54,022 bases of DNA, taken from Phycisphaerales bacterium (GTDB lineage Bacteria > Planctomycetota > Phycisphaerae > Phycisphaerales > UBA1924). Position 1 is the first letter of the stretch, and each line of letters starts with the position of its first letter. The notes under the pieces were generated by a model, which was not told where the DNA came from, did no database searches, and was given only the letters and a program-made list of their open reading frames with translations. The translations under genes and the position numbers were made by a program. The stretch lies in contig WFPK01000099.1 in the NCBI GenBank assembly GCA_015487555.1, forward strand, positions 1-54,022. The letters are read 5' to 3'. Positions 1 to 7,650 of the stretch are shown piece after piece.

Positions 1-699
1 ATCACCCGGATGTACGGGCTCCACGGGTGGCCCGACATGCCTCTGGGCACCGTCGCGACCAAACCCGGGGCTTTGCTCGCTGCCACCGACACCTTCGATA
101 TCACCATCACAGGCTCACAAGGACACGCAGCCTATCCGCATCTGTGCAACGACCCGATCGTCGCCTCGGCGGCGATCATCTCGGGGGCCCAGACCCTTGT
201 TTCTCGCACAACCTCCCCCACCGATTCACTGGTCGTCACCTTTGGCGCAATCCATGCAGGCACGGCCTACAACATCATCCCCGAGACGGCGACCCTCAAA
301 GGCACCGTCCGCACGCTCAATATGGACACCCGGGCAACCACCAAAGCCCGATTCTTCGAGCTCGTCGAATCGACCGCCAAGGCGATGGGATGCCGAGCCC
401 AGATCACCTGGAATACTGGATATCCAGTGACGAAAAACGACCCTGCCGAGGCGGATCGCGTGATGCAAATCTCGCAACAGGCGACACTTACGACCGGCTT
501 TGAGCTTGTCCAAGAGCCATCAATGGGCGGCGAGGACTTCTCGTATTATTGCCTGGAGGTGCCTGCGTGTTTCTATCTCATTGGGCTCAATGAATCGGAA
601 TCTGAGCCGTATCCGGGGCTGCACACGCCGACCTTTGATTTCAATGACAAAGCAATTGGCGTGGGGATGGAGATGATGTGTCTATTGGCGCTATCGTAG
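1..699 (+). CDS. M20-family metallopeptidase / amidohydrolase, C-terminal part (5' end outside window)
   Basis: The frame is open from base 1, so the N-terminus lies outside the window. The visible part covers the end of the catalytic domain (YGLHGWPDMPLG, with a probable metal-binding His), the inserted dimerisation domain (GSQGHAAYPH, then a NIIPETATLKGTVR segment) and the return to the catalytic domain with MGGEDF and GLHTPTFDFND, whose Glu and His belong to the di-metal site. This order is that of M20D hydrolases (hippurate hydrolase, N-acyl-amino-acid amidohydrolase, IAA-amino-acid hydrolase), which split an acyl group from an amino acid or peptide. No signal peptide can be judged. The substrate cannot be told from sequence. 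The next gene starts 84 bases downstream with its own ribosome binding site. Confidence 0.9.
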   Translation: MTRMYGLHGWPDMPLGTVATKPGALLAATDTFDITITGSQGHAAYPHLCNDPIVASAAIISGAQTLVSRTTSPTDSLVVTFGAIHAGTAYNIIPETATLKGTVRTLNMDTRATTKARFFELVESTAKAMGCRAQITWNTGYPVTKNDPAEADRVMQISQQATLTTGFELVQEPSMGGEDFSYYCLEVPACFYLIGLNESESEPYPGLHTPTFDFNDKAIGVGMEMMCLLALS

Positions 700-782
700 G
701 GGCGGATTCTGGCCGATGAACAATCCACAGATTTGCTCGTATATTGTTTATGCCGAGCCGTCCGAGAACCGATGGAGTGAGT

Positions 783-1208
783 ATGAATCGCAGAGCCCAA
801 ACACTGATTGTCGTCGCCGGAGCCGCTGTGCTCGCTCTTTCCTCTGGTTGCCGCGTCGAGCGAACAACCGGGCAGCGTCACCAGGCCCGCGCGGTGGACA
901 CCATCCTGCGAGCCGAGGCGATGCGTCTCAACGAGCAGCCCCTCTCCGAAACCACCCTCGAAGACTACGCCCATCTCAACGCGATGTATCAGGACTTGCT
1001 CCACGCTGCGATCCGTTCGGGCGAAGCTGAGCCTTTGACGGTACAAGAGGCAGAAGACCTGCTGCGCAAGGTGGCCTCCGAAGCCCGGATGTTGCCTGCC
1101 TTCCAGGAATGGTCACCCGAAGCCCAGAAGAACTTTGAAGAGAACTTCTGGCGTTTCCGCTTGAAGAAGTGGCAGCAGTGGCGCGGGCCCGATTACATCT
1201 ACGAGTAA
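783..1208 (+). CDS. small predicted lipoprotein of unknown function
   Basis: The 141-residue product starts MNRRAQTLIVVAGAAV and has a hydrophobic stretch ending ALSSGC, a fair lipobox, so it is probably exported and lipidated at Cys of SSGC. The mature part is hydrophilic and helical, rich in Glu, Arg and Trp (for example FWRFRLKKWQQW near the C-terminus), and shows no domain I recognise. I chose the ATG at 783 over an in-frame upstream start because a GGAG motif sits about eight bases before it and because only this start puts the signal sequence at the N-terminus. A strong hairpin terminator follows the stop, so this is probably a single-gene unit. Confidence 0.75.
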   Translation: MNRRAQTLIVVAGAAVLALSSGCRVERTTGQRHQARAVDTILRAEAMRLNEQPLSETTLEDYAHLNAMYQDLLHAAIRSGEAEPLTVQEAEDLLRKVASEARMLPAFQEWSPEAQKNFEENFWRFRLKKWQQWRGPDYIYE

Positions 1209-1234
1209 ATCAATCGTTGAAACACAAACCAATG

Positions 1235-1263
1235 CACCCAGTCGATCGGCTGGGTGTTTTTTT
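1235..1263 (+). terminator. rho-independent terminator after the lipoprotein gene
   Basis: A 7-bp stem CACCCAG/CTGGGTG with an 8-base loop is followed by seven T. It lies 27 bases past the stop at 1208 and upstream of the probable uvrC start at 1305. Confidence 0.85.
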
Positions 1264-1304
1264 ATCATCCGCACACGATCGCGTGTCGTGTCGTACCATC
1301 CCCC

Positions 1305-2810
1305 GTGACCGACGATCCTGATACATCTTTTCTCGACGACGACGGGCACGCCCCCGACCCGGCTCGGCGAGCCGGGCCACCAAAGCCCGCGTCCGACCCG
1401 CCGCCTTGGGGGACCGAGTCGCGCGAAGCTCGGCTCACGCGATTGCACACCCAGGCGCGCTCGCTCCACGCGCTGCCGGGGGTGTATCTGATGAAAGATC
1501 ACAAGGGCATCGTCATCTATGTCGGCAAGGCCTCGAAACTTTGCGATCGGGTTTCGTCGTACTTCCTGCCCTCGACCGATCTTGGCCCGCGCAAGAACAA
1601 ACTCCTCGATGAAGTTCATTCGTTCGATACCTTCACCACCGAGACCGCATGGGAAGCCTTGCTCGCAGAAAACCGGCTCATCAAGGACATCCACCCGCGC
1701 CACAACGCTGCCCAGAAGGATGATCGCACTTTTCCATACCTCGTCGTCACCATGCGCGAGGATTATCCGCGCGTCTTCGTGACGCGCAACCCCACCGGGA
1801 TCAAAGCCGACGGCTCAAAGGACCCTCGCTTCTCCAACGCGAGCATCCTCGGCCCATTCACCTCGGCGGGTGCGTTGCATACGGCTGTCGATGCGCTCCA
1901 AGCGGTATTCAAGTTCCGGACCTGCTCACTCGATATCATCGCAGGCGATCAACAAAACAAGTTCTTCCGCCCGTGCTTATTGGCAGCCATCGGCAAGTGC
2001 ACCGCCCCGTGCAACGAATCGATCTCCAAAGAAGCCTACCGCGCCGACATCACCCGGCTGCTCCGGTTCTTCAAGTCCAAACGCTCGACGATGCTGCGCG
2101 AACTCGAACAAGAAATGCAAGCTGCCTCCGCTGCGCTCGACTTCGAACTGGCCGCCACGCTCCGCGATCAGATCGACGCGATCCAGAAACTCGAAGAACG
2201 CGCCACCCAAGCCGACCACTGGCAGCCCGAATCCGAGATCGGGTACATCGACCCGCTCAAAGGGTGTTCGAGCTTGCAACGCGCCCTCGACATGGACAAA
2301 CCCATCCGGTGCGTCGAAGGCTTCGACATCGCGCATCTCCAAGGCAACGAAACGGTGGCTTCGAAGGTCTGCTTCATCGACGGGCGACCCTTCAAGCAGG
2401 AATACCGCCGATTCCGCATCAAATCATTCACGAATGACTCGTCTGGAGGGGGGCACGGCCGAGCCAACGATGACTACCAATCCATGCGCGAAGTAATCTC
2501 GCGTCGCTATCGAGAGGCCGGCGAAGGGCACGAACTGTATCCCGATGTCATCCTCATCGACGGCGGGCTCGGCCAACTCCACGCGGCGATGGATGCGTTT
2601 GAGCAGCTCGATGTCCAGCCGCCGATGGTGGTGTCTTTGGCGAAGAAGGAAGAACTGATCTATGTGCAAGGCTCGACAAGCCCGATCAAACTCGGCCGAA
2701 ACAATCCCGGGCTGCGCTTGCTTCAACAAGTCCGCGACGAATCCCACCGCTTCGCCCAGCACTACCACCATATCTTGAGGCGAAAAAATCTATTCAATCA
2801 CCCTGAATAA
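1305..2810 (+). CDS. uvrC: UvrC-type excinuclease subunit without the C-terminal HhH domain
   Basis: UvrC makes the two incisions in nucleotide excision repair with UvrA and UvrB. The roughly 501-residue product has a low-complexity N-terminus, then a GIY-YIG nuclease domain (LPGVYLMKDHKGIVIYVGKA), a UVR helix pair that contacts UvrB (FELAATLRDQIDAIQ) and the RNase H-like nuclease domain with its acidic and histidine residues (GFDIAH, LIDGGLGQ, DESHRFA). The protein stops about ten residues after that His, so the tandem helix-hairpin-helix DNA-binding domain of usual UvrC (about 600 residues) is missing. I prefer GTG at 1305, since the in-frame ATG-less start at 1254 overlaps the terminator. 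The early part encodes PARRAGPP from a dispersed palindrome (1357-1381); the start could also be later. Confidence 0.88.
   Translation: MTDDPDTSFLDDDGHAPDPARRAGPPKPASDPPPWGTESREARLTRLHTQARSLHALPGVYLMKDHKGIVIYVGKASKLCDRVSSYFLPSTDLGPRKNKLLDEVHSFDTFTTETAWEALLAENRLIKDIHPRHNAAQKDDRTFPYLVVTMREDYPRVFVTRNPTGIKADGSKDPRFSNASILGPFTSAGALHTAVDALQAVFKFRTCSLDIIAGDQQNKFFRPCLLAAIGKCTAPCNESISKEAYRADITRLLRFFKSKRSTMLRELEQEMQAASAALDFELAATLRDQIDAIQKLEERATQADHWQPESEIGYIDPLKGCSSLQRALDMDKPIRCVEGFDIAHLQGNETVASKVCFIDGRPFKQEYRRFRIKSFTNDSSGGGHGRANDDYQSMREVISRRYREAGEGHELYPDVILIDGGLGQLHAAMDAFEQLDVQPPMVVSLAKKEELIYVQGSTSPIKLGRNNPGLRLLQQVRDESHRFAQHYHHILRRKNLFNHPE
1357..1381 (+). repeat. dispersed 25-base palindromic repeat, copy 1 (inside uvrC)
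   Basis: The core CCCGGCTCGGCGAGCCGGG is a 9-bp inverted repeat around one G, followed by CCACC. The same 25 bases occur at 40942-40966 and, reversed, at 40884-40908. Here it is read in frame as ARRAGPP. Confidence 0.85.
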
Positions 2811-2814
2811 GGGA

Positions 2815-2842
2815 TTGACAGGAGGGGGGGGGGTAGTAGAGT
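2815..2842 (+). promoter_or_regulatory. candidate promoter with a poly-G spacer, ahead of the AT-rich block
   Basis: TTGACA at 2815-2820 matches the sigma-70 -35 consensus. A 16-base spacer holding ten consecutive G (2824-2833) leads to TAGAGT at 2837-2842, a 4 of 6 match to the -10 box. It lies between the uvrC stop (2810) and the ATG at 2850. Transcription would start close to that ATG, giving a very short or absent leader. The promoter is inferred; the G run is seen directly. Confidence 0.45.
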
Positions 2843-2849
2843 GCCGCTT

Positions 2850-3998
2850 ATGAAGCAGTGTAAGTTTATCATAATCACAGCATTGGCATGCTTTGGGCAC
2901 AATGTTCATGCTTCAGATCCCGCTAAAGCACTCGACTGGTTTGTCACGAATTCTTCGGATGCATCAAAATTTATATTTCCGAAAAATTTTTACCTTGGGA
3001 TCGTTGAGTTTTATCCAAACTATATTCCGCTCGCACGCATTGAGTCTCAAATCTCTGATTCTGATTCAGGCGTCACTGGAAAAATGTTGCAGCTGCGTGA
3101 AATTGTGAAAGCCGGAGGCCGAGAAGTTCGGTATCAGATTTGGTACCAAGATGAATCACACTGGCGGCTGACGGAAAACACTACCCCTCCAAATCCAACA
3201 TCTCCTAACAATGATGCCGGGCGGGATGGCGACACTCTTTGGCATCTAACAAGCAACTCACTTCATGTGACTGACACCAAGTCGCTCAGGCATCGCGGAA
3301 AATGGATCGACCCAAACTATCTCAAAGATAACACTCTCCGCTCACTCTATGAAGCACTTTTCGCGATCAGTCCACCACCAACAAAGTATACGCCTGAGCC
3401 ACCCATTCGCCAAGAATCTTCGAGCGGAACTTTTTCCCTTCGCACGGCTCACAGCAGTGAAGCTGTTGATTTCATCAACTTTTCTATCCAGCAACTCTCT
3501 GACACATATGTGATCCGCGAAATGAATGTTTTTCGGGACCCTGCTGCGAAAAAAATAACCGTTGGGGTGAAATCAACTTTTTCTGACTGGGCCTACAACA
3601 ATACCATCAACCATAATGTTGCTCACACGAGAACACTTTATGACGGAGATCGAGTATATTGCACTTACACCATCAGTGAACTCCGGCCGCTTTCTGAATC
3701 CGACCAGATCAGCAAACTGGTGAGACTTCCATCATATAACCGGAAGGATCCCCTTCGCGGCGAACTCACATTCACCGTGCTCATGAACCATTCAGATAAC
3801 GAGGAATTGATTTTTTCTCGCCCTAATGACCCTACAAACGGGGACAATGAAACAAGATCAGTCATCTCAAAGAAACGCATCCGCAATACGCCAGACAACG
3901 AGGCAACGCTCGATAATCTTGGAAAAACATTTATCGTTATCACGATTCTCTTCGTGCTTGGGCTCGTTATCAAAAAAAAGACAGGAACAGCATCATGA
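2850..3998 (+). CDS. secreted protein with C-terminal membrane anchor, unknown function
   Basis: The 382-residue product begins MKQCKFIIITALACFG, a signal peptide ending near NVHA|SDP. It has a long polar region without a domain I recognise and a single hydrophobic segment close to the C-terminus (FIVITILFVLGLVI) followed by KKK. It would therefore sit outside the inner membrane, held by its tail. Codons are much richer in A and T than in flanking genes, which suggests a different origin. GTG at 2841 is an alternative start; ATG at 2850 keeps a cleaner signal peptide. The stop overlaps the next start (ATGA at 3995), so the two genes are probably translationally coupled. First gene of a four-gene block. 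Confidence 0.75.
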   Translation: MKQCKFIIITALACFGHNVHASDPAKALDWFVTNSSDASKFIFPKNFYLGIVEFYPNYIPLARIESQISDSDSGVTGKMLQLREIVKAGGREVRYQIWYQDESHWRLTENTTPPNPTSPNNDAGRDGDTLWHLTSNSLHVTDTKSLRHRGKWIDPNYLKDNTLRSLYEALFAISPPPTKYTPEPPIRQESSSGTFSLRTAHSSEAVDFINFSIQQLSDTYVIREMNVFRDPAAKKITVGVKSTFSDWAYNNTINHNVAHTRTLYDGDRVYCTYTISELRPLSESDQISKLVRLPSYNRKDPLRGELTFTVLMNHSDNEELIFSRPNDPTNGDNETRSVISKKRIRNTPDNEATLDNLGKTFIVITILFVLGLVIKKKTGTAS

Positions 3999-4345
3999 AA
4001 TTTACCAGTCGATCAGTTCTGTCAGCCATCCTGCTCGCCGGAGCATCGGGGCTCGCAGCCAACGCAGCAGCGACTTGCGAAAAAGCGAACCTCATCGCAA
4101 ACATGTGCCTTAATAACTGTGGTGAAGAGGCCGCATGCGACACTCCGAACTATCTCAGGGATGAAGACTTCTGGGCCCTGCAAGCGCTTGGGCAGAAGAA
4201 TAAGAAAGTGGTCCCCGCCACACTTCTTTGTTCAGTCAACTGGAATGAGTTAGACGCACAGAATAACTGCACGGTTCCTAAAACTTGCACAGTAGGGTCT
4301 CAGGGATATGATTACCAAGGCATATGTCCATCAACCGTAGATTAA
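3995..4345 (+). CDS. small secreted protein with eight cysteines
   Basis: The 116-residue product starts with a clear signal peptide (MKFTSRSVLSAILLAGASG, cleavage near ANA|AATC). The mature part of about 90 residues carries eight Cys, an even number suited to four disulfides. It has no transmembrane segment and matches no family I know. It is coupled to the gene before it by an ATGA overlap and is followed 12 bases on by a MauE-like gene. MauE is known to be needed to make MauA, the disulfide-rich small subunit of methylamine dehydrogenase; a similar client relationship here is my inference. It is not MauA: it is shorter and I see no tryptophylquinone-forming Trp pair. Confidence 0.75.
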   Translation: MKFTSRSVLSAILLAGASGLAANAAATCEKANLIANMCLNNCGEEAACDTPNYLRDEDFWALQALGQKNKKVVPATLLCSVNWNELDAQNNCTVPKTCTVGSQGYDYQGICPSTVD

Positions 4346-4357
4346 TTTGGGTTTCAC

Positions 4358-4834
4358 ATGACCTCTAGGCCATTCATTCAATGCACACTCACACTAGGCC
4401 ATATTAGTTCCTTACTGCTTTTGATCGCAGGTGCATCAAAGTCTCTAGACTACAGCACATTTTACAACTCTCTCTCCGAGTGGCGCATTATCAAATCAGG
4501 TGCCATCGCGACAATTGCCGCGATGGCACCCTTATTAGAACTTATACTCGCTTCTCTATGGCTTCTTCGCATCAATCGCCACCTCATGAACTATTTCATT
4601 ACGCTCATGATCATCGCCTATACATCCGCCCTTGTGTGGGAGTACCGCGTTTCAGGATATGTTGATTGCAACTGTTTTGCAAATTTTCTGAGTGAACCTG
4701 AATCCCCTGCCATCACATGGTACATCGTCCGAAACTCCATGATCGCTCTTCCATATGTTTTGCTTATTTGCTTTCGATCGCCAACACCAAAGGACCCCTA
4801 CACATGCGAAAAAAATGTCAGGCATTCACTCTGA
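4358..4834 (+). CDS. MauE-like four-helix membrane protein
   Basis: The 158-residue product has four hydrophobic segments (about residues 14-30, 47-70, 76-97 and 120-141) and a CxC motif (DCNCF, Cys104 and Cys106) in the loop between helices 3 and 4. This layout is that of the MauE/DoxX-like family. MauE acts in the inner membrane in maturation of methylamine dehydrogenase, probably in disulfide or electron transfer chemistry. No other mau gene is visible, so methylamine use is unlikely. It follows the 8-cysteine protein gene by 12 bases, and its 3' end overlaps the next start at 4804 by about 30 bases. The wider DoxX superfamily is an alternative label. Confidence 0.7.
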   Translation: MTSRPFIQCTLTLGHISSLLLLIAGASKSLDYSTFYNSLSEWRIIKSGAIATIAAMAPLLELILASLWLLRINRHLMNYFITLMIIAYTSALVWEYRVSGYVDCNCFANFLSEPESPAITWYIVRNSMIALPYVLLICFRSPTPKDPYTCEKNVRHSL

Positions 4835-5547
4835 TTGAGGTGCTTGTGGTCATTGGTATCATTGGTGTGATAATCGCACTCACTTTCCCGGTGTTATCGA
4901 GCATTCGGCGATCAACTATTGAGCACAAGTCGCTCGCAAACATGCACACACACATGAGCGTTCTCCAGTTGTACGCCACGGATCACAGAGGAATACTACC
5001 TTTTCTTACCCACCCCGAAGCTGACTTTACCATCTTGAGGGGAGGTGGCGAGGCGGTGCAATCGCGTTTCTTTGGAGTGAACGAGTATTGGTTCATTGGC
5101 CTGACCGATTTGTATTATGGATCGAGTTTGGATTTAGATTTATTTGCATACCCTGGCCAGGGTGGCGGGATTTATCTTTATTCATCAACCTTATTCACAA
5201 CTCATGAATATTGGAACCCTGCAACACGAGATACAACAACTGTACAACAGTGGCATCCTAGACGAATCACTCAAACTCGCTATCCAAGTTCAAAGGTGGC
5301 TTACACTGAATCTCGCAATCGGGAGGGTGCCACACCTTTTCCCATTTGGTCAAACTCCGACAAGGTAATTAAAGGCGATCGATTCGGATTTGTATTTCTA
5401 GATGGGTCAACCCGCAGACCGAATACTGAAAATATTGCTCTACCTTACCAGGGTGGAGATGGAGGCGGACCACAATCCCGCTTAGGTGAGATAGGCGTTG
5501 CCGGAGTTCACACGGTAAATGGAGTGCTTGGCAGGGATATTCAATAG
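4804..5547 (+). CDS. pseudopilin-like protein with prepilin cleavage motif
   Basis: The 247-residue product has a classical type IV prepilin N-terminus: basic leader MRKKCQA, then FTLIEVLVVIGIIGVIIAL, with Glu at position 5 after the cleavage site. A prepilin peptidase would cut before the Phe. After the helix come LANMHTHMSVLQLYATDHR and a variable beta-rich part, with a late DG motif (FLDGST), as in the many pseudopilin-like proteins of planctomycetes. The ATG at 4804 is chosen because it gives the short leader. The gene overlaps the MauE-like gene by 31 bases and closes the block. It converges on a hydrolase gene that ends at 5553, with no terminator visible between them. Its role beside the MauE-like and Cys-rich proteins is unknown. 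Confidence 0.82.
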   Translation: MRKKCQAFTLIEVLVVIGIIGVIIALTFPVLSSIRRSTIEHKSLANMHTHMSVLQLYATDHRGILPFLTHPEADFTILRGGGEAVQSRFFGVNEYWFIGLTDLYYGSSLDLDLFAYPGQGGGIYLYSSTLFTTHEYWNPATRDTTTVQQWHPRRITQTRYPSSKVAYTESRNREGATPFPIWSNSDKVIKGDRFGFVFLDGSTRRPNTENIALPYQGGDGGGPQSRLGEIGVAGVHTVNGVLGRDIQ

Positions 5548-5552
5548 CATAC

Positions 5553-6944
5553 CTAGCGGGCCTTGCGCTCGCACTTGATCTCCATCCCATGCTGAAACAG
5601 CGTCACGCTTGTCGCCTGCCCTTCTTCGGGGACATCAAACAAAAGCTCCGCGTCGACCTGCTTGAATCGGAAACGATTTTCGGAAACGGGGACCAGCCTA
5701 AGGGCCTGCTGCCCGGTGATCTGGGCGAAGAGTCGCCCGCGGGCGGCGCTGATGGTCATATCGAAGCCCACGGTTGATTTGTAGACGCCGACGAGTTGAT
5801 CGGTGTAGTCCTTGTCGAGTTTGTCGCCGGCCTCGATCTTGATCGGATCCGGGTTCATCCCCGCGATGGATTGGAAAATCTTCTCGCCGACAGCGGTGAT
5901 TTCGAGGGCTGCCCCGTTGGCCAGCACCACCACCGCGATGTCCAAATCTCGATTGACCGCCATGTAGGACGAGTATCCGCCGGTCATGCCGTTGTGCCAG
6001 TAGGTCGAGCCGTCGCCTGCGAGGAACCACCCGAAACAAATCTGCCCCACATCTTCAAGTGTAAACAATGGCTCGCGCGACATGGCCAATGACTTGTGGA
6101 TGTCATCATCGCCATCTTCAAGATTCGCCATCGCAAACTTGAGCAGCCCGGGCGCGTTGGTCACCCACATGCCAGCCGGGTCGATCGCCCCGGTCTTGCC
6201 CCATGACTTTGTTTGCCGCCCGCCTGCGGTCGCGGGCGCGAGCAACTCCTGCTGATCTTCATCAAGCTCGATCGCAAAGTTTTCGATTCCAAGCGGCTCG
6301 ATGATCCGCTCGATAGCCAGCGCTTCGTAATCGCCCTTGTTCACCGAATCAGCGTTGTTGGCAATCAGTGTCCCCAGCACCCCGACCCCGAAGTTGGAAT
6401 AGGCCATCGTCGCCCCCGGCGTCGTTACCAAAGGCATGATCTTGATCGCATCGAACATCATCGCCTTCGTGTATCCAGAGAACGGCTTCTCGCCATCAAC
6501 CGGGCGGAGATTGATCGGCGCCGACATCCACCCCGAAGTATGTGTCGTGAGGTGCCAGAGCTCGACTTCTTGACTATCTTTCGACCGGGCTTTGAACCCA
6601 TCGGGCAAGAGATCATTCACCAGCGTCTCGCGCTCGACTTCGCCTCGCCGAATCGCATCGGCCAAGAGCACGCCGGTCAACACCTTCGAGATCGAACCAA
6701 TCTCATAGAGCGTGTCAATCGTCGGCGATTGATCCCGGTCATAGTTGAGCGCCCCGACGGGATAGAAGCTGGCTTCCCCATCGTGATATATCCCAATCAC
6801 CGCCCCGGGGATCAGCTCAGCCTCGATCGCAGGGGCAACCTGCCGAGCCACAATCTCGGCATCGTCCGGCTCAACAGCAAGCACAGAAAATGACGCAAGG
6901 GCGAGTGCAGAGACAACGATCGCGGGTGTGTATGCTGGATTCAT
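5553..6944 (-). CDS. serine hydrolase of the beta-lactamase class C family, exported
   Basis: The 463-residue product has a signal peptide (cleavage near LAVEPDD, about residue 23). The beta-lactamase/DD-peptidase fold is shown by SISK (nucleophile Ser84, Lys87), YSN (Tyr182 to Asn184) and HNG (about residues 317-319, where class C enzymes have KTG). A C-terminal region of some 120 residues resembles the small beta domain often found after such hydrolases. Members include penicillin-binding proteins, esterases and D-amino-acid peptidases, so beta-lactamase activity should not be assumed; HNG rather than KTG is common among the esterase-like members. It reads away from the dispersed repeat at 6993-7094. 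Confidence 0.88.
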   Translation of the reverse strand: MNPAYTPAIVVSALALASFSVLAVEPDDAEIVARQVAPAIEAELIPGAVIGIYHDGEASFYPVGALNYDRDQSPTIDTLYEIGSISKVLTGVLLADAIRRGEVERETLVNDLLPDGFKARSKDSQEVELWHLTTHTSGWMSAPINLRPVDGEKPFSGYTKAMMFDAIKIMPLVTTPGATMAYSNFGVGVLGTLIANNADSVNKGDYEALAIERIIEPLGIENFAIELDEDQQELLAPATAGGRQTKSWGKTGAIDPAGMWVTNAPGLLKFAMANLEDGDDDIHKSLAMSREPLFTLEDVGQICFGWFLAGDGSTYWHNGMTGGYSSYMAVNRDLDIAVVVLANGAALEITAVGEKIFQSIAGMNPDPIKIEAGDKLDKDYTDQLVGVYKSTVGFDMTISAARGRLFAQITGQQALRLVPVSENRFRFKQVDAELLFDVPEEGQATSVTLFQHGMEIKCERKAR

Positions 6945-6992
6945 ACCTGATTATACGAAAAACCCGCCACCAAGTTTCACTCACCCCTCCGG

Positions 6993-7094
6993 GGTGCCAC
7001 TACTCGCCGTCTTCGGCGCAGTAGTGTCTTCGTTGATTTATTGACAAATAGCACTACCGCACTACTGCGCTGCTGCGCACCGAGTAGCGGCACC
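6993..7094. repeat. dispersed two-hairpin repeat, copy 1
   Basis: Ends are GGTGCCACTAC and GTAGCGGCACC, inverted copies with one mismatch. Two hairpins lie inside: one around TCTT (CGCCG/CGGCG, flanked by CACTAC/GTAGTG) and one around TGCT (GCGC/GCGC). A related copy is at 39000-39093. Both share AGTAGTGTCTTCGTTGA. It ends four bases past the stop of the gene at 7099. Confidence 0.85.
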
Positions 7095-7098
7095 CAGA

Positions 7099-7605
7099 TC
7101 ATGGAGACGATTGGGCTGCGAGTTGATCGGCGAGCATTTGCTCGAAAACATCATGCTCGACAAACTCGGTGTGTGCATCAACAAAGCCCACGATGACGAA
7201 ATCTTCCCAATGCTTGGGATCTTCGTAGACCAATATCCGGGTCGCATCAAAATCGAATGGGCCAGGGACAAAGATGTACGACACGCCGCCACCATCTTCT
7301 GCAAGCGATACGAAATCCTCGGATTCTAAAACTCCAAAGCTCACCAAATCATCCGCCCATTGATCTTGCAGCGGAAACTCATCGCCGTGATCTATGGCAT
7401 ACATAGTGAGCCCTTGCGCCAAACTCCGAACTTGCGTTGCAGCTTGCATCGCCGGATTGCGCGATACACAACGATGAGAATAATTCACGGGAAGCCATAA
7501 ACCGATCCCCACAATAAGAGTCACCACCACAATCGCCCATACATAGAAGGTACGAAGAATCGGCTTTTTCTTTTCGGCGTTCTCTGCTTGTTCGTTCTGC
7601 ATCAT
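7099..7605 (-). CDS. single-pass membrane protein resembling planctomycete pseudopilins, lacking the cleavage motif
   Basis: The 168-residue product has a charged N-terminus (MMQNEQAENAEKKKPILR), one transmembrane helix (VWAIVVVTLIVGIGLWLPV) and an outer domain. The stretch SLAQGLTMYAIDHGDEFP and the ending with FVDAHTEFV resemble the body and tail of planctomycete pseudopilin-like (DUF1559-type) proteins, but the FTLIE-type cleavage motif is absent, so the helix would stay as an uncleaved anchor. I chose ATG at 7605 (or 7602), preceded by GGGG, over a TTG at 7641. The gene lies 45 bases after the ClC transporter gene and may share its transcript. Confidence 0.7.
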   Translation of the reverse strand: MMQNEQAENAEKKKPILRTFYVWAIVVVTLIVGIGLWLPVNYSHRCVSRNPAMQAATQVRSLAQGLTMYAIDHGDEFPLQDQWADDLVSFGVLESEDFVSLAEDGGGVSYIFVPGPFDFDATRILVYEDPKHWEDFVIVGFVDAHTEFVEHDVFEQMLADQLAAQSSP

Positions 7606-7650
7606 GCGTATCCCCACACCACATACGCCCCACTCGCTCAACAGGTTCCA

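Noticed and set aside
2800-2850. Frameshift at the G run that would restore the UvrC HhH domain
   Set aside because: No HhH-like sequence is present in any frame downstream, and the frames soon close.
6213-6893. 226-residue plus-strand frame over the serine hydrolase
   Set aside because: Opposite a gene with intact catalytic motifs; the product is Arg/His-rich without a domain.
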